Source of the DNA: Armatimonadia bacterium
GTDB lineage: Bacteria > Armatimonadota > Zipacnadia > Zipacnadales > JABUFB01
DNA: 64,000 nucleotides
Assembly (NCBI GenBank): GCA_039679385.1
Contig: JBDKVB010000074.1
Location: 1 to 64,000, forward strand
Direction of reading: 5' to 3'
Shown here in pieces: positions 8,429 to 16,024 of the stretch. Position 1 is the first letter of the stretch; the number at the start of each line of letters is the position of its first letter. Made by a program: the position numbers and the translations under genes. A model generated the notes under the pieces. The model made no database searches and was not told the DNA's origin. It saw only the letters and a list, made by a program, of their open reading frames with translations.

Positions 8429-9952
8429 ATGGCACCACGCACTACAGCCAGACGAGCTCTGCTCCTGGCGGTTACGACGGTTGTCCTCCTTGGCGCAGTC
8501 ATGCAGTTCGCCTACGCGGGAGACCCGACAGGCGACAAGACGGGAACCGCCGCCGATGTGGTGGCGGCAACGGCGGGAGAGCCGACCATGAACGAGATGG
8601 CCGCCGAGCTCGGTCACACGAAGATCGCTGTCAACTACGTGTGGCTGCTGATGGCGGGCTTTCTGGTCATGTTCATGCAGGCTGGTTTTGCGATGCTCGA
8701 GGTAGGCTTTGTCCGCGCCAAGAACGCGGTGCACACGATGATGATGAACCTCGTCATCTATGGCCTCGGAGTCATCGGCTTCTTCTTCGTAGGCTTCCCC
8801 CTGATGTTCGGCGGTGCGGGCCCCTTTGCCTCACTCGCCGGTGGGGCGGGCCTGAGTCATGAGATCACCGTGAACCTGTTCGGCAAGCCTTTCGGCCTCT
8901 TCGGCTGGTCGGGTGCGGCCTTGGCCGGAAACAACTACGACGTCGCCGTCTTCGCAATGTTCCTGTTCCAGGTCGTATTCATGGACGCGATGGCGACCAT
9001 CCCCACAGGCGCCATGGCCGAGCGCTGGCGGTTCTCGAACTTCTGTCTCTACGGCCTCGTCGTATCGGCGATCAGCTACCCAGTCTTCGGCAACTGGGTG
9101 TGGGGCGGCGGCTGGCTCTCGAAGCTCGGTGCGAACTTCGCCCTGGGGAATGGTTACTGTGACTTCGCCGGATCGAGCGTCGTCCACGCCATGGGTGGTC
9201 TCACCGCACTCGTCGGCGCCTGGCTCCTGGGTCCGCGAATCGGCAAGTTCACGGCCGGTAGAAAGCCCCGGGCGATCCCCGGCCACGACATTCCCATCGC
9301 GGTTCTCGGCGCCTACATCCTCGCCTTCGGCTGGTTTGGGTTCAATGCGGGCAGCACGCTGGCCGGTGGGGATGTCCGCCTGGCTGTAGTAGCCGTCAAC
9401 ACCATGCTCGCCTCGGCCGCCGGGATGCTATCGGCAATGCTGTACATGAAGAGCATCACCGGCAAGTTCGACGCACCAATGTCAGCCAACGGATTCCTTG
9501 CAGGTCTCGTCGCCATCACCGCGCCCTGCGCCTTCGTTCCCGCCTGGGCCGCACTGGTGATCGGCCTCGTCGCCGGTGTCCTGGTCTGCGTCGTCGTCTT
9601 CTTCGTTGAGCGCGTGCTGCACGTCGATGACCCGGTTGGTGCGGTTGGCGTTCACGGCGCGAACGGTCTCTGGGGCTGTCTGGCGCTCGGTATCTTCGCC
9701 GACGGCACCTACGGCAAGGGGCTCAACGGCGTCGATCACGCGGTCCGCGGCCTTCTGTACGGTGGCGCCGATCAGTTCCTCGCCCAGTTGATAGGCGTCG
9801 TCACCGTCATCCTCTACGCCCTGGTCATGGCCTTCATCGTCTTCAAGGTCCTCAACGCCATCACTCCGATGCGCAGCCCGGCTGAGGACGAAGAAAAGGG
9901 TCTCGACCTTCCTGAGACAGGTGTCACTGCCTACCCGGACTTCGGCTTCTGA
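8429..9952 (+). CDS. amt: Ammonium transporter Amt
   Basis: This 507-residue inner-membrane channel conducts ammonium. A signal-like N-terminus (residues 10-30) and a short extracytoplasmic stretch come before the usual eleven membrane helices. Family landmarks include QAGFAMLEVGFVRAKNAVH, MDAMATIPTGAMAERW, DFAGSSVVHAMGG, FGWFGFNAGS and GVHGANGLWG. The pore histidines lie in VVHAMGG and VGVHGANG. The ATG at 8429 has AAAGGA upstream. A porin-like gene and glnK follow on the same strand, the standard context for nitrogen control. No sigma-54 site was recognised in the 213-base upstream region. Confidence 0.95.
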   Translation: MAPRTTARRALLLAVTTVVLLGAVMQFAYAGDPTGDKTGTAADVVAATAGEPTMNEMAAELGHTKIAVNYVWLLMAGFLVMFMQAGFAMLEVGFVRAKNAVHTMMMNLVIYGLGVIGFFFVGFPLMFGGAGPFASLAGGAGLSHEITVNLFGKPFGLFGWSGAALAGNNYDVAVFAMFLFQVVFMDAMATIPTGAMAERWRFSNFCLYGLVVSAISYPVFGNWVWGGGWLSKLGANFALGNGYCDFAGSSVVHAMGGLTALVGAWLLGPRIGKFTAGRKPRAIPGHDIPIAVLGAYILAFGWFGFNAGSTLAGGDVRLAVVAVNTMLASAAGMLSAMLYMKSITGKFDAPMSANGFLAGLVAITAPCAFVPAWAALVIGLVAGVLVCVVVFFVERVLHVDDPVGAVGVHGANGLWGCLALGIFADGTYGKGLNGVDHAVRGLLYGGADQFLAQLIGVVTVILYALVMAFIVFKVLNAITPMRSPAEDEEKGLDLPETGVTAYPDFGF

Positions 9953-10031
9953 TGCACCGACTGAGCCGTCCTCACACACCTCGGCCGCCCTGCGCCGAGC
10001 ACAACACGACCCCGCGAAAGGGGAAGCTCTC

Positions 10032-10703
10032 ATGAGAACCACTCTGTTCCTGACGGGAATCCTGTTGGCAGTCCTGGGCACGACGGTTGCCCACGCAACA
10101 CCCTCGACCCTGATCTGGATCCCTTCCACCGATATCCAGGCCGACGGAACCTGGCACCTGGGGATCGACAACTACTTCACCAAGACCGACGGCTACCGCT
10201 CTCCCACCGATGTTGGCCTCACCTACGGCCTACTGGGTGGCAAGGCAGAGGTTGGCGTTGACTACCTGGGCGGTTCCGACGACCCGCTGTACTTCAACGC
10301 CAAGTGCCTGCTGGTGCCGGAGAGCGAGAAGGCCCCCGCGGTGGCGGTTGGCGTGTACAATCTGGGGACCGAGTCCGGCGTGACCGACTGCAACATGCTG
10401 TATGTGCTGGGCGCGAAGACCCTCGGTCCCGCTCGTGTGACCTTGGGCTACTGCAAGGGGAAGGAAGCGACGCTGGGCCGCGATTCCGACATGCTGCTGG
10501 CCGGTGTGGATGGGTACCTTACCAGTGACAGGAAGTGGTGGGGAGCGATCGACTACCAGAGCGGCGACAACGCTTTCGGGGCCCTTAGCTTCGGCGCCTC
10601 CTACGCAGTCACCGACAAGGTCAGCCTGCTCTTCGGCTACGATCTGTACAACGACAGCGCGCTCGACGACACTATCACGACGCAACTGGATATCAACTTC
10701 TAG
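10032..10703 (+). CDS. Small outer-membrane beta-barrel (porin-like) protein
   Basis: This 223-residue exported protein has a signal peptide (LFLTGILLAVLGTTVAHA), alternating aromatic beta-strands (GTWHLGIDNYF, VGLTYGLLGGKAEVGVDY, KVSLLFGYDLYND) and a final Phe, as expected for a barrel recognised by the BAM machinery. It sits between amt and glnK in one apparent operon, with AAAGGGGAAG before its ATG. I infer a role in passage of ammonium or small nitrogen compounds across the outer membrane, from position only. The barrel would be small, perhaps 8-12 strands. Confidence 0.7.
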   Translation: MRTTLFLTGILLAVLGTTVAHATPSTLIWIPSTDIQADGTWHLGIDNYFTKTDGYRSPTDVGLTYGLLGGKAEVGVDYLGGSDDPLYFNAKCLLVPESEKAPAVAVGVYNLGTESGVTDCNMLYVLGAKTLGPARVTLGYCKGKEATLGRDSDMLLAGVDGYLTSDRKWWGAIDYQSGDNAFGALSFGASYAVTDKVSLLFGYDLYNDSALDDTITTQLDINF

Positions 10704-10751
10704 GCCACCTCGCCCAGTCGGGAGGCGTCATGAGAGGAGAGCGGGAGTGAC

Positions 10752-11090
10752 ATGAAGAAGGTCGAGGCAGTCATCAGACCACAGAAGCTCGAGGACGTGA
10801 AGGCTGCTCTACACGAGATCGGCGTCACGGGGATGACGGCGTCCGAGGTACGCGGCTTCGGACGTCAGAAGGGGCAGACCGGCGTCTACCGCGGCAACGA
10901 AATCCACGTCGATTTCCTTCCGAAGGTGAAGATCGAGGTCGTCGTGGATGACAGGCTCGCACCTCAGGTGGTCGATACTATCTGCGGTGCCGCAAGGGAC
11001 GGGGGCATCGGCGCGGGCAAGATCTTCGTCTACGCGCTCGAGGAAGTGGTCCGCATCAGTACCGGGGAGCGCGGGCCCGACGCCATCTAG
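10752..11090 (+). CDS. glnK: Nitrogen regulatory protein P-II lacking Tyr51
   Basis: This 112-residue trimeric signal protein senses ATP/ADP and 2-oxoglutarate and gates Amt. The PII signatures are present: start MKKVEAVIRPQKLEDV, ITGMT-like VTGMT, GFGRQKGQ, VDFLPKVKIEVVV and the C-terminal GAGKIFVYALEEVVRIRTGE-like block. In the T-loop the sequence is VYRGNEIHVDF: Tyr46 is kept, but position 51, the uridylylation or adenylylation Tyr of the family, is Ile, and position 49 is Asn rather than the cyanobacterial phospho-Ser. Covalent control at the usual sites is therefore unlikely. The gene partners the amt gene upstream. Confidence 0.93.
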   Translation: MKKVEAVIRPQKLEDVKAALHEIGVTGMTASEVRGFGRQKGQTGVYRGNEIHVDFLPKVKIEVVVDDRLAPQVVDTICGAARDGGIGAGKIFVYALEEVVRISTGERGPDAI

Positions 11091-11119
11091 AGCAGTGCAG
11101 TTCCCCCGGGGATCCAAGC

Positions 11120-11146
11120 AGAGGCGCTCCGACGAGGGGCGCCTCT
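11120..11146. terminator. Terminator hairpin between glnK and the response regulator
   Basis: An 11-bp stem (11120-11130 with 11136-11146, one G-T pair) with a 5-base loop. It lies between two convergent genes and can serve both. Confidence 0.7.
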
Positions 11147-11147
11147 G

Positions 11148-11549
11148 CTACTTGGTGTTCCTGTGCTTCTGGGCTTCGGCGATGATCTTCGCTACGTCCT
11201 TCGCCAGTGTTCGGGTATTCACGGGCTTGGTGATATAGCCGTCACAGCCGGCCTCCAGCGCAGCCTCGCGGTCACCTTTCATCGCCAGCGCCGTGATGGC
11301 CACGATGGGCATGTCGTGGGTCTTCGGGTCGGCCCGGAGCTTGCGGGCAATCTCCAGCCCGTCGATGTCCGGAAGGCGGATGTCGAGCGCGAGAGCGTCG
11401 TACTCGTGAGCGCCGAGTGCTTCCAGCGCCGCCTGTCCGGTCTCCACAGACTGCACCGAGTGGCCGGCGCGCGTGAGGACAATCTCTGCCAGCTCACGGT
11501 TTACCGGAGCGTCCTCCACCAGCAAGATGGATAGCGGTTGGTCACCCAT
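11148..11549 (-). CDS. Single-domain response regulator (CheY-like receiver)
   Basis: A 133-residue stand-alone receiver domain. The acidic pocket is in ILLVEDAP, the phospho-acceptor Asp in YDALALDIRLPDIDG, the conserved Thr in IVAITALA and the Lys in GYITKPVN, so phosphotransfer should work. No output domain is present; it would act through protein contacts or in a phosphorelay. It starts 3 bases after the stop of the hybrid kinase gene, with AGGGGTGA as its ribosome site, so the two proteins are co-transcribed and very likely partners. Confidence 0.9.
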   Translation of the reverse strand: MGDQPLSILLVEDAPVNRELAEIVLTRAGHSVQSVETGQAALEALGAHEYDALALDIRLPDIDGLEIARKLRADPKTHDMPIVAITALAMKGDREAALEAGCDGYITKPVNTRTLAKDVAKIIAEAQKHRNTK

Positions 11550-11552
11550 GCA

Positions 11553-13763
11553 TCAGTCACCCCTTACGTCCCTTCCCGCCGGGAGCCCACCGAGCAAGGA
11601 GAGGAAAGCGTCTGACGAAAAACTAGCCTTTGGCAAAAGAGCGTAGCACTTCTGTTCCAGCTCACTGCGTTCGGTCTCGGTCAGCGGCTTGACCGTCGAG
11701 ACGATCACGGGAAGGCCGCGTGTGCGCTCATCAGCGTTGAGGGCGTCGATTACCTGCCAGCCGTTCATCCTCGGCAGCATCAGGTCGAGGATGATCACAT
11801 CGGGCAGGTGCCGCAGAGCCATCTCGAGACCCGTCCGCCCATCGTTGACCGACAGAGCGTGGAAGCCCGCCGTCTCGATCAGGATCGCCATGGCCTCGCT
11901 GAAGGCCGGGTTGTCGTCCATTACCAGGGCCAGGCCACTGACTGCCGACCTCGCCAGGATGCGGTTGATGAGCCGCCCCAGGTAGGGCCGCCGGACCGGG
12001 TACGCGCAGGTCTCCGTCACCCCGATCTGCATCGCCTGCTCTCGCAGATCGCGCGGACCGGCGAAGACCACGGGCACGTCGACGAGTGCGGGGTCCTGGC
12101 GGAGCTTCCGCAGCCCCTCTACGACATGGGGGCCACCCTTCGCCTGTCCAACCAACAGCAGAGCCGGCCGAAGCTCGCGGGTGAGATGGGGCAGGTCGTC
12201 AGGGCTCGCCAGCGTCACGGGGCGCAGGCCCTCGCCGCTCACCACCTCAGCAAGGACCGCTCGACTGGCCTCATCCTCCTCCGCGATGAGGACGGTCCCT
12301 TGACCGTCAGTTGCCACCGCCGGCGTAACGGTCGCCTCCCTGGGTTCGTTCGCCTGACTCGTGGGCATTCCAGAGGCCGGCAGCCGGACCACAAACTCCG
12401 CACCGTGACCCTCCTCGCTGTGCAACTCGATGGTGCCACCCATCGCAGCCGCGAGACGTCGGACAAGCGGAAGTCCCAGACCAGTACCTTCGTATTTCCC
12501 CTCAGACTGTGCCGAGCCCTTCCGGAACTCCTCGAAGATGACGTCCTGTTCTGCCGCCGGAACCCCCGGGCCCCAGTCGCGCACACTGAAGACCAGGTCC
12601 GGCCCGTCCAGTCGAGCCCGGACCTCCACCGACCGTCCTCGCGGGCTGAACTTCACGGCGTTCGAGATGAGGTTCACGGCGATCTGGCGAAGTCTCTCGG
12701 CGTCGATGACCACGATGGTGTCGTCCGGCGGCAGCGTGAGCGACAGCGAGATGCGGCGGCTCCGTGCCATCGGTTGAAGGGTCTGCGCGGCATCCGCCAG
12801 CACCTGTCCAAGGGCACAGGGCTCGGAGCGGATCGTGAACCTTCCGGTCTCAATGGTTGCTATATCCAGCAGGTCGTCGATCAGGCGGACGAGGTGGGCC
12901 CCGTTGCTCTCAACGGTGGCGAGGTACTTCGATTGCTCCTCGGTTACCGGCCCGAAGGCACCGTCACGCAGAAGCTCGGTAAGCCCGATGATCCCGTTGA
13001 GCGGCGTGCGCAGCTCGTGACTCATATGCGCCATCAGCAGGCTCCGAGCCCGCAGGGCCTCTCGCAGGCCCTCGTTCTCAGCGGCGAGGCGCATTCCCAG
13101 CTCCTGCAGGCGCAGCGTGGTCTCGCGACTCTGCAGACGCTTCTCAGGAGTTCGCAGGGCTGCGGTGGAAGGCGGGGCAGGCGCATCGTCGGACCCGTTG
13201 CCCTCGCAGTCGCCCGAGAGGCTCTCCTCGAGTCGCTGGTCCAGGGCCTCGCAGAGGGCTTGGACTGAGGCTCGCGTCGCAGCAGCCTGTTCATCGGTCA
13301 GCCCCAGGGCGAAGCACTGCTCCACCGCCGACAAGACCTCCTCAGGGGGGCATCCCAGCCGATCGGCCAGCTCGGCGACCGGCATCAGCGCTGCCCCGGT
13401 GTGGAGATAGGCCGTAAGCGCACCGGCGACTGGGCCGCCCCCCGGGAAGTGCGAGAAGCACGGACAGGCCCAGATTGTTGCCGGTCCGAGCAGGGAATCG
13501 GCGAAGATTGGCTCACCGCGCTTGACAGCCTCCCGGCCTGCACGCGACAATTCGTCTACCATCCTGGCTTCGGCCGCATCGGCCGCAACCAGGGCGTAGA
13601 CCGGATGGCGACCGACCGGCTGCACGGGCCATGGTGCCGTGTGGTCTTGCGCCTCCTGTACCCAGACATAGGCGCAGGGCAGGTGTGTGAGGCTGCTCAC
13701 CCACTGAACAGCTCTGTCTATCTGCTCCCGGGCAAGCGTCGTCAGCCGACCTGTCACAGTCAT
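11553..13763 (-). CDS. Hybrid sensor histidine kinase with two receiver domains
   Basis: This kinase of about 736 residues has no membrane segment. A sensor-like N-terminal region (about 1-170) is followed by a coiled linker, the HisKA domain with phospho-His near residue 249 in MAHMSHELRTPLNG, and an ATPase domain (NLISNAVKFSP, DWGPGVP, GTGLGLPL). Two receiver domains follow. The first looks dead: the Asp position reads LLLVGQ and the Lys region reads YPVRRPY. The second has IILDLMLPRMNG and LPKASF and looks active. The ATG at 13763 has TAGGG 11 bases upstream; a GTG at 13775 is an alternative. The ligand is unknown. Confidence 0.88.
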   Translation of the reverse strand: MTVTGRLTTLAREQIDRAVQWVSSLTHLPCAYVWVQEAQDHTAPWPVQPVGRHPVYALVAADAAEARMVDELSRAGREAVKRGEPIFADSLLGPATIWACPCFSHFPGGGPVAGALTAYLHTGAALMPVAELADRLGCPPEEVLSAVEQCFALGLTDEQAAATRASVQALCEALDQRLEESLSGDCEGNGSDDAPAPPSTAALRTPEKRLQSRETTLRLQELGMRLAAENEGLREALRARSLLMAHMSHELRTPLNGIIGLTELLRDGAFGPVTEEQSKYLATVESNGAHLVRLIDDLLDIATIETGRFTIRSEPCALGQVLADAAQTLQPMARSRRISLSLTLPPDDTIVVIDAERLRQIAVNLISNAVKFSPRGRSVEVRARLDGPDLVFSVRDWGPGVPAAEQDVIFEEFRKGSAQSEGKYEGTGLGLPLVRRLAAAMGGTIELHSEEGHGAEFVVRLPASGMPTSQANEPREATVTPAVATDGQGTVLIAEEDEASRAVLAEVVSGEGLRPVTLASPDDLPHLTRELRPALLLVGQAKGGPHVVEGLRKLRQDPALVDVPVVFAGPRDLREQAMQIGVTETCAYPVRRPYLGRLINRILARSAVSGLALVMDDNPAFSEAMAILIETAGFHALSVNDGRTGLEMALRHLPDVIILDLMLPRMNGWQVIDALNADERTRGLPVIVSTVKPLTETERSELEQKCYALLPKASFSSDAFLSLLGGLPAGRDVRGD

Positions 13764-14054
13764 TGCGCACAGCACCCTATCTCATGATGTGCCGTCAAGT
13801 CTGTATTCGAGATAACACCCATTTCGCCACAGACGACTTCACGCCTTCCCCCGGTGCGGGAACGGGACCAGCGCGCAGAGCGGGCTCTGAGGTCCACCGG
13901 GAAAGAGGACCGCTTCGTGAAGCAAGGAACTCACGGCCGTGCCGGATAGTAGCGAGAGGGCCGGGACGGATCACCATCTCGCTTCCGGTTTCGGCTTCGT
14001 CGATTGTATGTTTTACCTTCACATCTTGTCAATAAACCAGAAAAGGTGGTCATA

Positions 14055-15731
14055 ATGAAAAAGCCAGACGACGACATTCTCTACGTAACCGCGCGCGGCG
14101 GCGACCTCCTGAGCGACGCCTCACTGAACAAGGGTAGCGCCTTCACCAACGAGGAGCGCATCGAGCTTGGACTGGAGGGACTGCTGCCGCATCACGTCTC
14201 CAACCTCGACGAGCAGGTCCAGCGTGTGCTCGAGAACTTCCGGCGCCAGGCCACTCCCATCGACAAGCACGTCTACCTGCGGTCCCTGCAGGACCGCAAC
14301 GAGACCCTGTTCTACGCAGCTCTCATCTCGCATCTGGCCGAGATGATGCCCATTGTCTACACGCCCACAGTGGCTCAGGCGGTGGAGGAGTTCTCGCACC
14401 TCTTCGCCGCCACTCGCGGCCTGTACCTCACACCGGAAGACAGCGTGCGGATGGAGGAAGTCATCGGTAACGTGCCGTGCGAGGATGTGCGCGTGGTGGT
14501 TTGCACGGACAACGAGGGCATCCTCGGCATCGGCGACCAGGGCACCGGCGGGATGGCCATCCCCATCGGCAAGCTTGCCCTGTATGTGGCGGCCGGTGGA
14601 TTCCGACCGGACGAGTGCCTGCCGGTGTGCCTTGACGTAGGCACCGACAACCGCCGACTGCTGGAAGACCCGCTGTACCTGGGCGTCAAGCAACCTCGGC
14701 TCCGGGGGGCCGAGTATGATAGCTTCATCGACTCCTTCGTCGAGGGCTTCAAGAAGCGGCTGCCCAACGCCATCCTGCAGTGGGAGGACTTCAGCCGCGA
14801 CATCGCCTTTGAGAACCTGATTCGCTACCGGGACGAGGTGTGCTCCTTCAACGACGACATTCAGGGCACCGCGTCGGTCACGGTTGCCAGTCTCATGGGC
14901 GCTGCGAAGCTGGCTGGACGGTCCTTCGCCAAGGAGGTCATCTGTATCGTCGGAGCCGGCTGCGCGGGCGTAGGCGTTACCCTCGGGATCCTCGATGCCC
15001 TTCAGAGCGAGGGGCTGAGCCTGGAGGAAGCCAAGGAGCGGGTCTACGTCTTCGACAGTCGCGGTCTGCTCGTCGATACCCGGCCCGGCCTGCCTGACTA
15101 CAAGCGCCAGGTCGCAACTCCGGCCTCTGTGGTCGAGGGCTGGGGCGGACTGTCGCTCTATGACGTCATCGAGCGCGTTCGCCCGACGGCACTCGTGGGA
15201 CTCTCAGGTCATCCGGGCGCGATCGACGAGGAAGCCGTGCGGACCATGGCCGAGCTCAATGAGCGTCCGTCGATCTTCGCCATGAGCAACCCGACCGCCA
15301 ACGCCGAAGCGGTTCCGGCAGACATCCTGTGCTGGAGTGACGGGCGGGCGATCATCACCACCGGAAGCCCCTTCGATCCGGTGGAGTACAAGGGGAAGGA
15401 GTACCAGTTCTCGCAGGCCAACAACGTCTATGTGTTCCCCGGCGTCGGCCTGGGTGCTGCAGTGTGTGGGGCGACGCGGATCACGGACCGCATGCTCACC
15501 TCGGCGGCCCGGCGGCTGCATGAGCTGACCGATGACGCGGACTACGAGCGCGGTCTGGTTCTGCCGCCGGTGCGCGACCTGAGGTCGGTCTCGGCCCAGA
15601 TCGGCGCCGCGGTGATGGAGTCGGCGATCCGCGAGGGCCTTGCGGCGAAACCGGCAGTCGGCGACCTTGCCAAGACGCTGCGGGATGGGATGTATCAGCC
15701 GCACTACACACAGTACAAGCCTGCTAAGTAG
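14055..15731 (+). CDS. maeA: NAD-dependent malic enzyme (oxaloacetate-decarboxylating)
   Basis: This 558-residue cytoplasmic enzyme converts malate to pyruvate, CO2 and NADH. Signature blocks include MPIVYTPTVAQAVEEF (catalytic Tyr), GILGIGDQGTGGMAIPIGKL, SFNDDIQGTASVTVASL (metal ligands), the Rossmann motif VGAGCAGVGV, and IFAMSNPTANAEA. Length fits the large-subunit bacterial and eukaryotic type. The ATG at 14055 follows AAAAGGTGGT. It is transcribed away from the kinase gene; a hairpin follows. Cofactor preference for NAD is inferred from the family. Confidence 0.93.
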   Translation: MKKPDDDILYVTARGGDLLSDASLNKGSAFTNEERIELGLEGLLPHHVSNLDEQVQRVLENFRRQATPIDKHVYLRSLQDRNETLFYAALISHLAEMMPIVYTPTVAQAVEEFSHLFAATRGLYLTPEDSVRMEEVIGNVPCEDVRVVVCTDNEGILGIGDQGTGGMAIPIGKLALYVAAGGFRPDECLPVCLDVGTDNRRLLEDPLYLGVKQPRLRGAEYDSFIDSFVEGFKKRLPNAILQWEDFSRDIAFENLIRYRDEVCSFNDDIQGTASVTVASLMGAAKLAGRSFAKEVICIVGAGCAGVGVTLGILDALQSEGLSLEEAKERVYVFDSRGLLVDTRPGLPDYKRQVATPASVVEGWGGLSLYDVIERVRPTALVGLSGHPGAIDEEAVRTMAELNERPSIFAMSNPTANAEAVPADILCWSDGRAIITTGSPFDPVEYKGKEYQFSQANNVYVFPGVGLGAAVCGATRITDRMLTSAARRLHELTDDADYERGLVLPPVRDLRSVSAQIGAAVMESAIREGLAAKPAVGDLAKTLRDGMYQPHYTQYKPAK

Positions 15732-15737
15732 CGATTA

Positions 15738-15770
15738 CCGGGGTGTCACCACGTGTCAGTGACACCCCGG
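15738..15770 (+). terminator. Terminator-like hairpin after the malic enzyme gene
   Basis: A 12-bp perfect stem CCGGGGTGTCAC/GTGACACCCCGG (15738-15749 with 15759-15770), six bases after the stop, followed by ATTCCT. Confidence 0.7.
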
Positions 15771-15846
15771 ATTCCTCGATCCTGTGGGCCGTCCTGACCT
15801 TGGGGCCGGTTCTGTGGCCCGGTGGAGCCCTAAGGCGCGGGTTTCC

Positions 15847-15876
15847 TTGACACCCACTTCAGGGCAAACCTACAAT
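15847..15876 (+). promoter_or_regulatory. Sigma-70-type promoter for the M48 protease gene
   Basis: TTGACA (15847-15852), an 18-base spacer and TACAAT (15871-15876). The expected leader is about 140 bases before the ATG at 16025. Confidence 0.65.
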
Positions 15877-16024
15877 GCCGCAAAGCGCGGCGGAAGGTAT
15901 CCGCGGGCCTGTCGTTACGACTCTTGATCGCAGGTTGCCGCAGAATTGGCGTCGGCGGGTCAGTCTACCATCCGACGGGCTCGCACTGGGTCCGAGGCGT
16001 GTGCCGAAGAGAAGGTGAGAGTGC

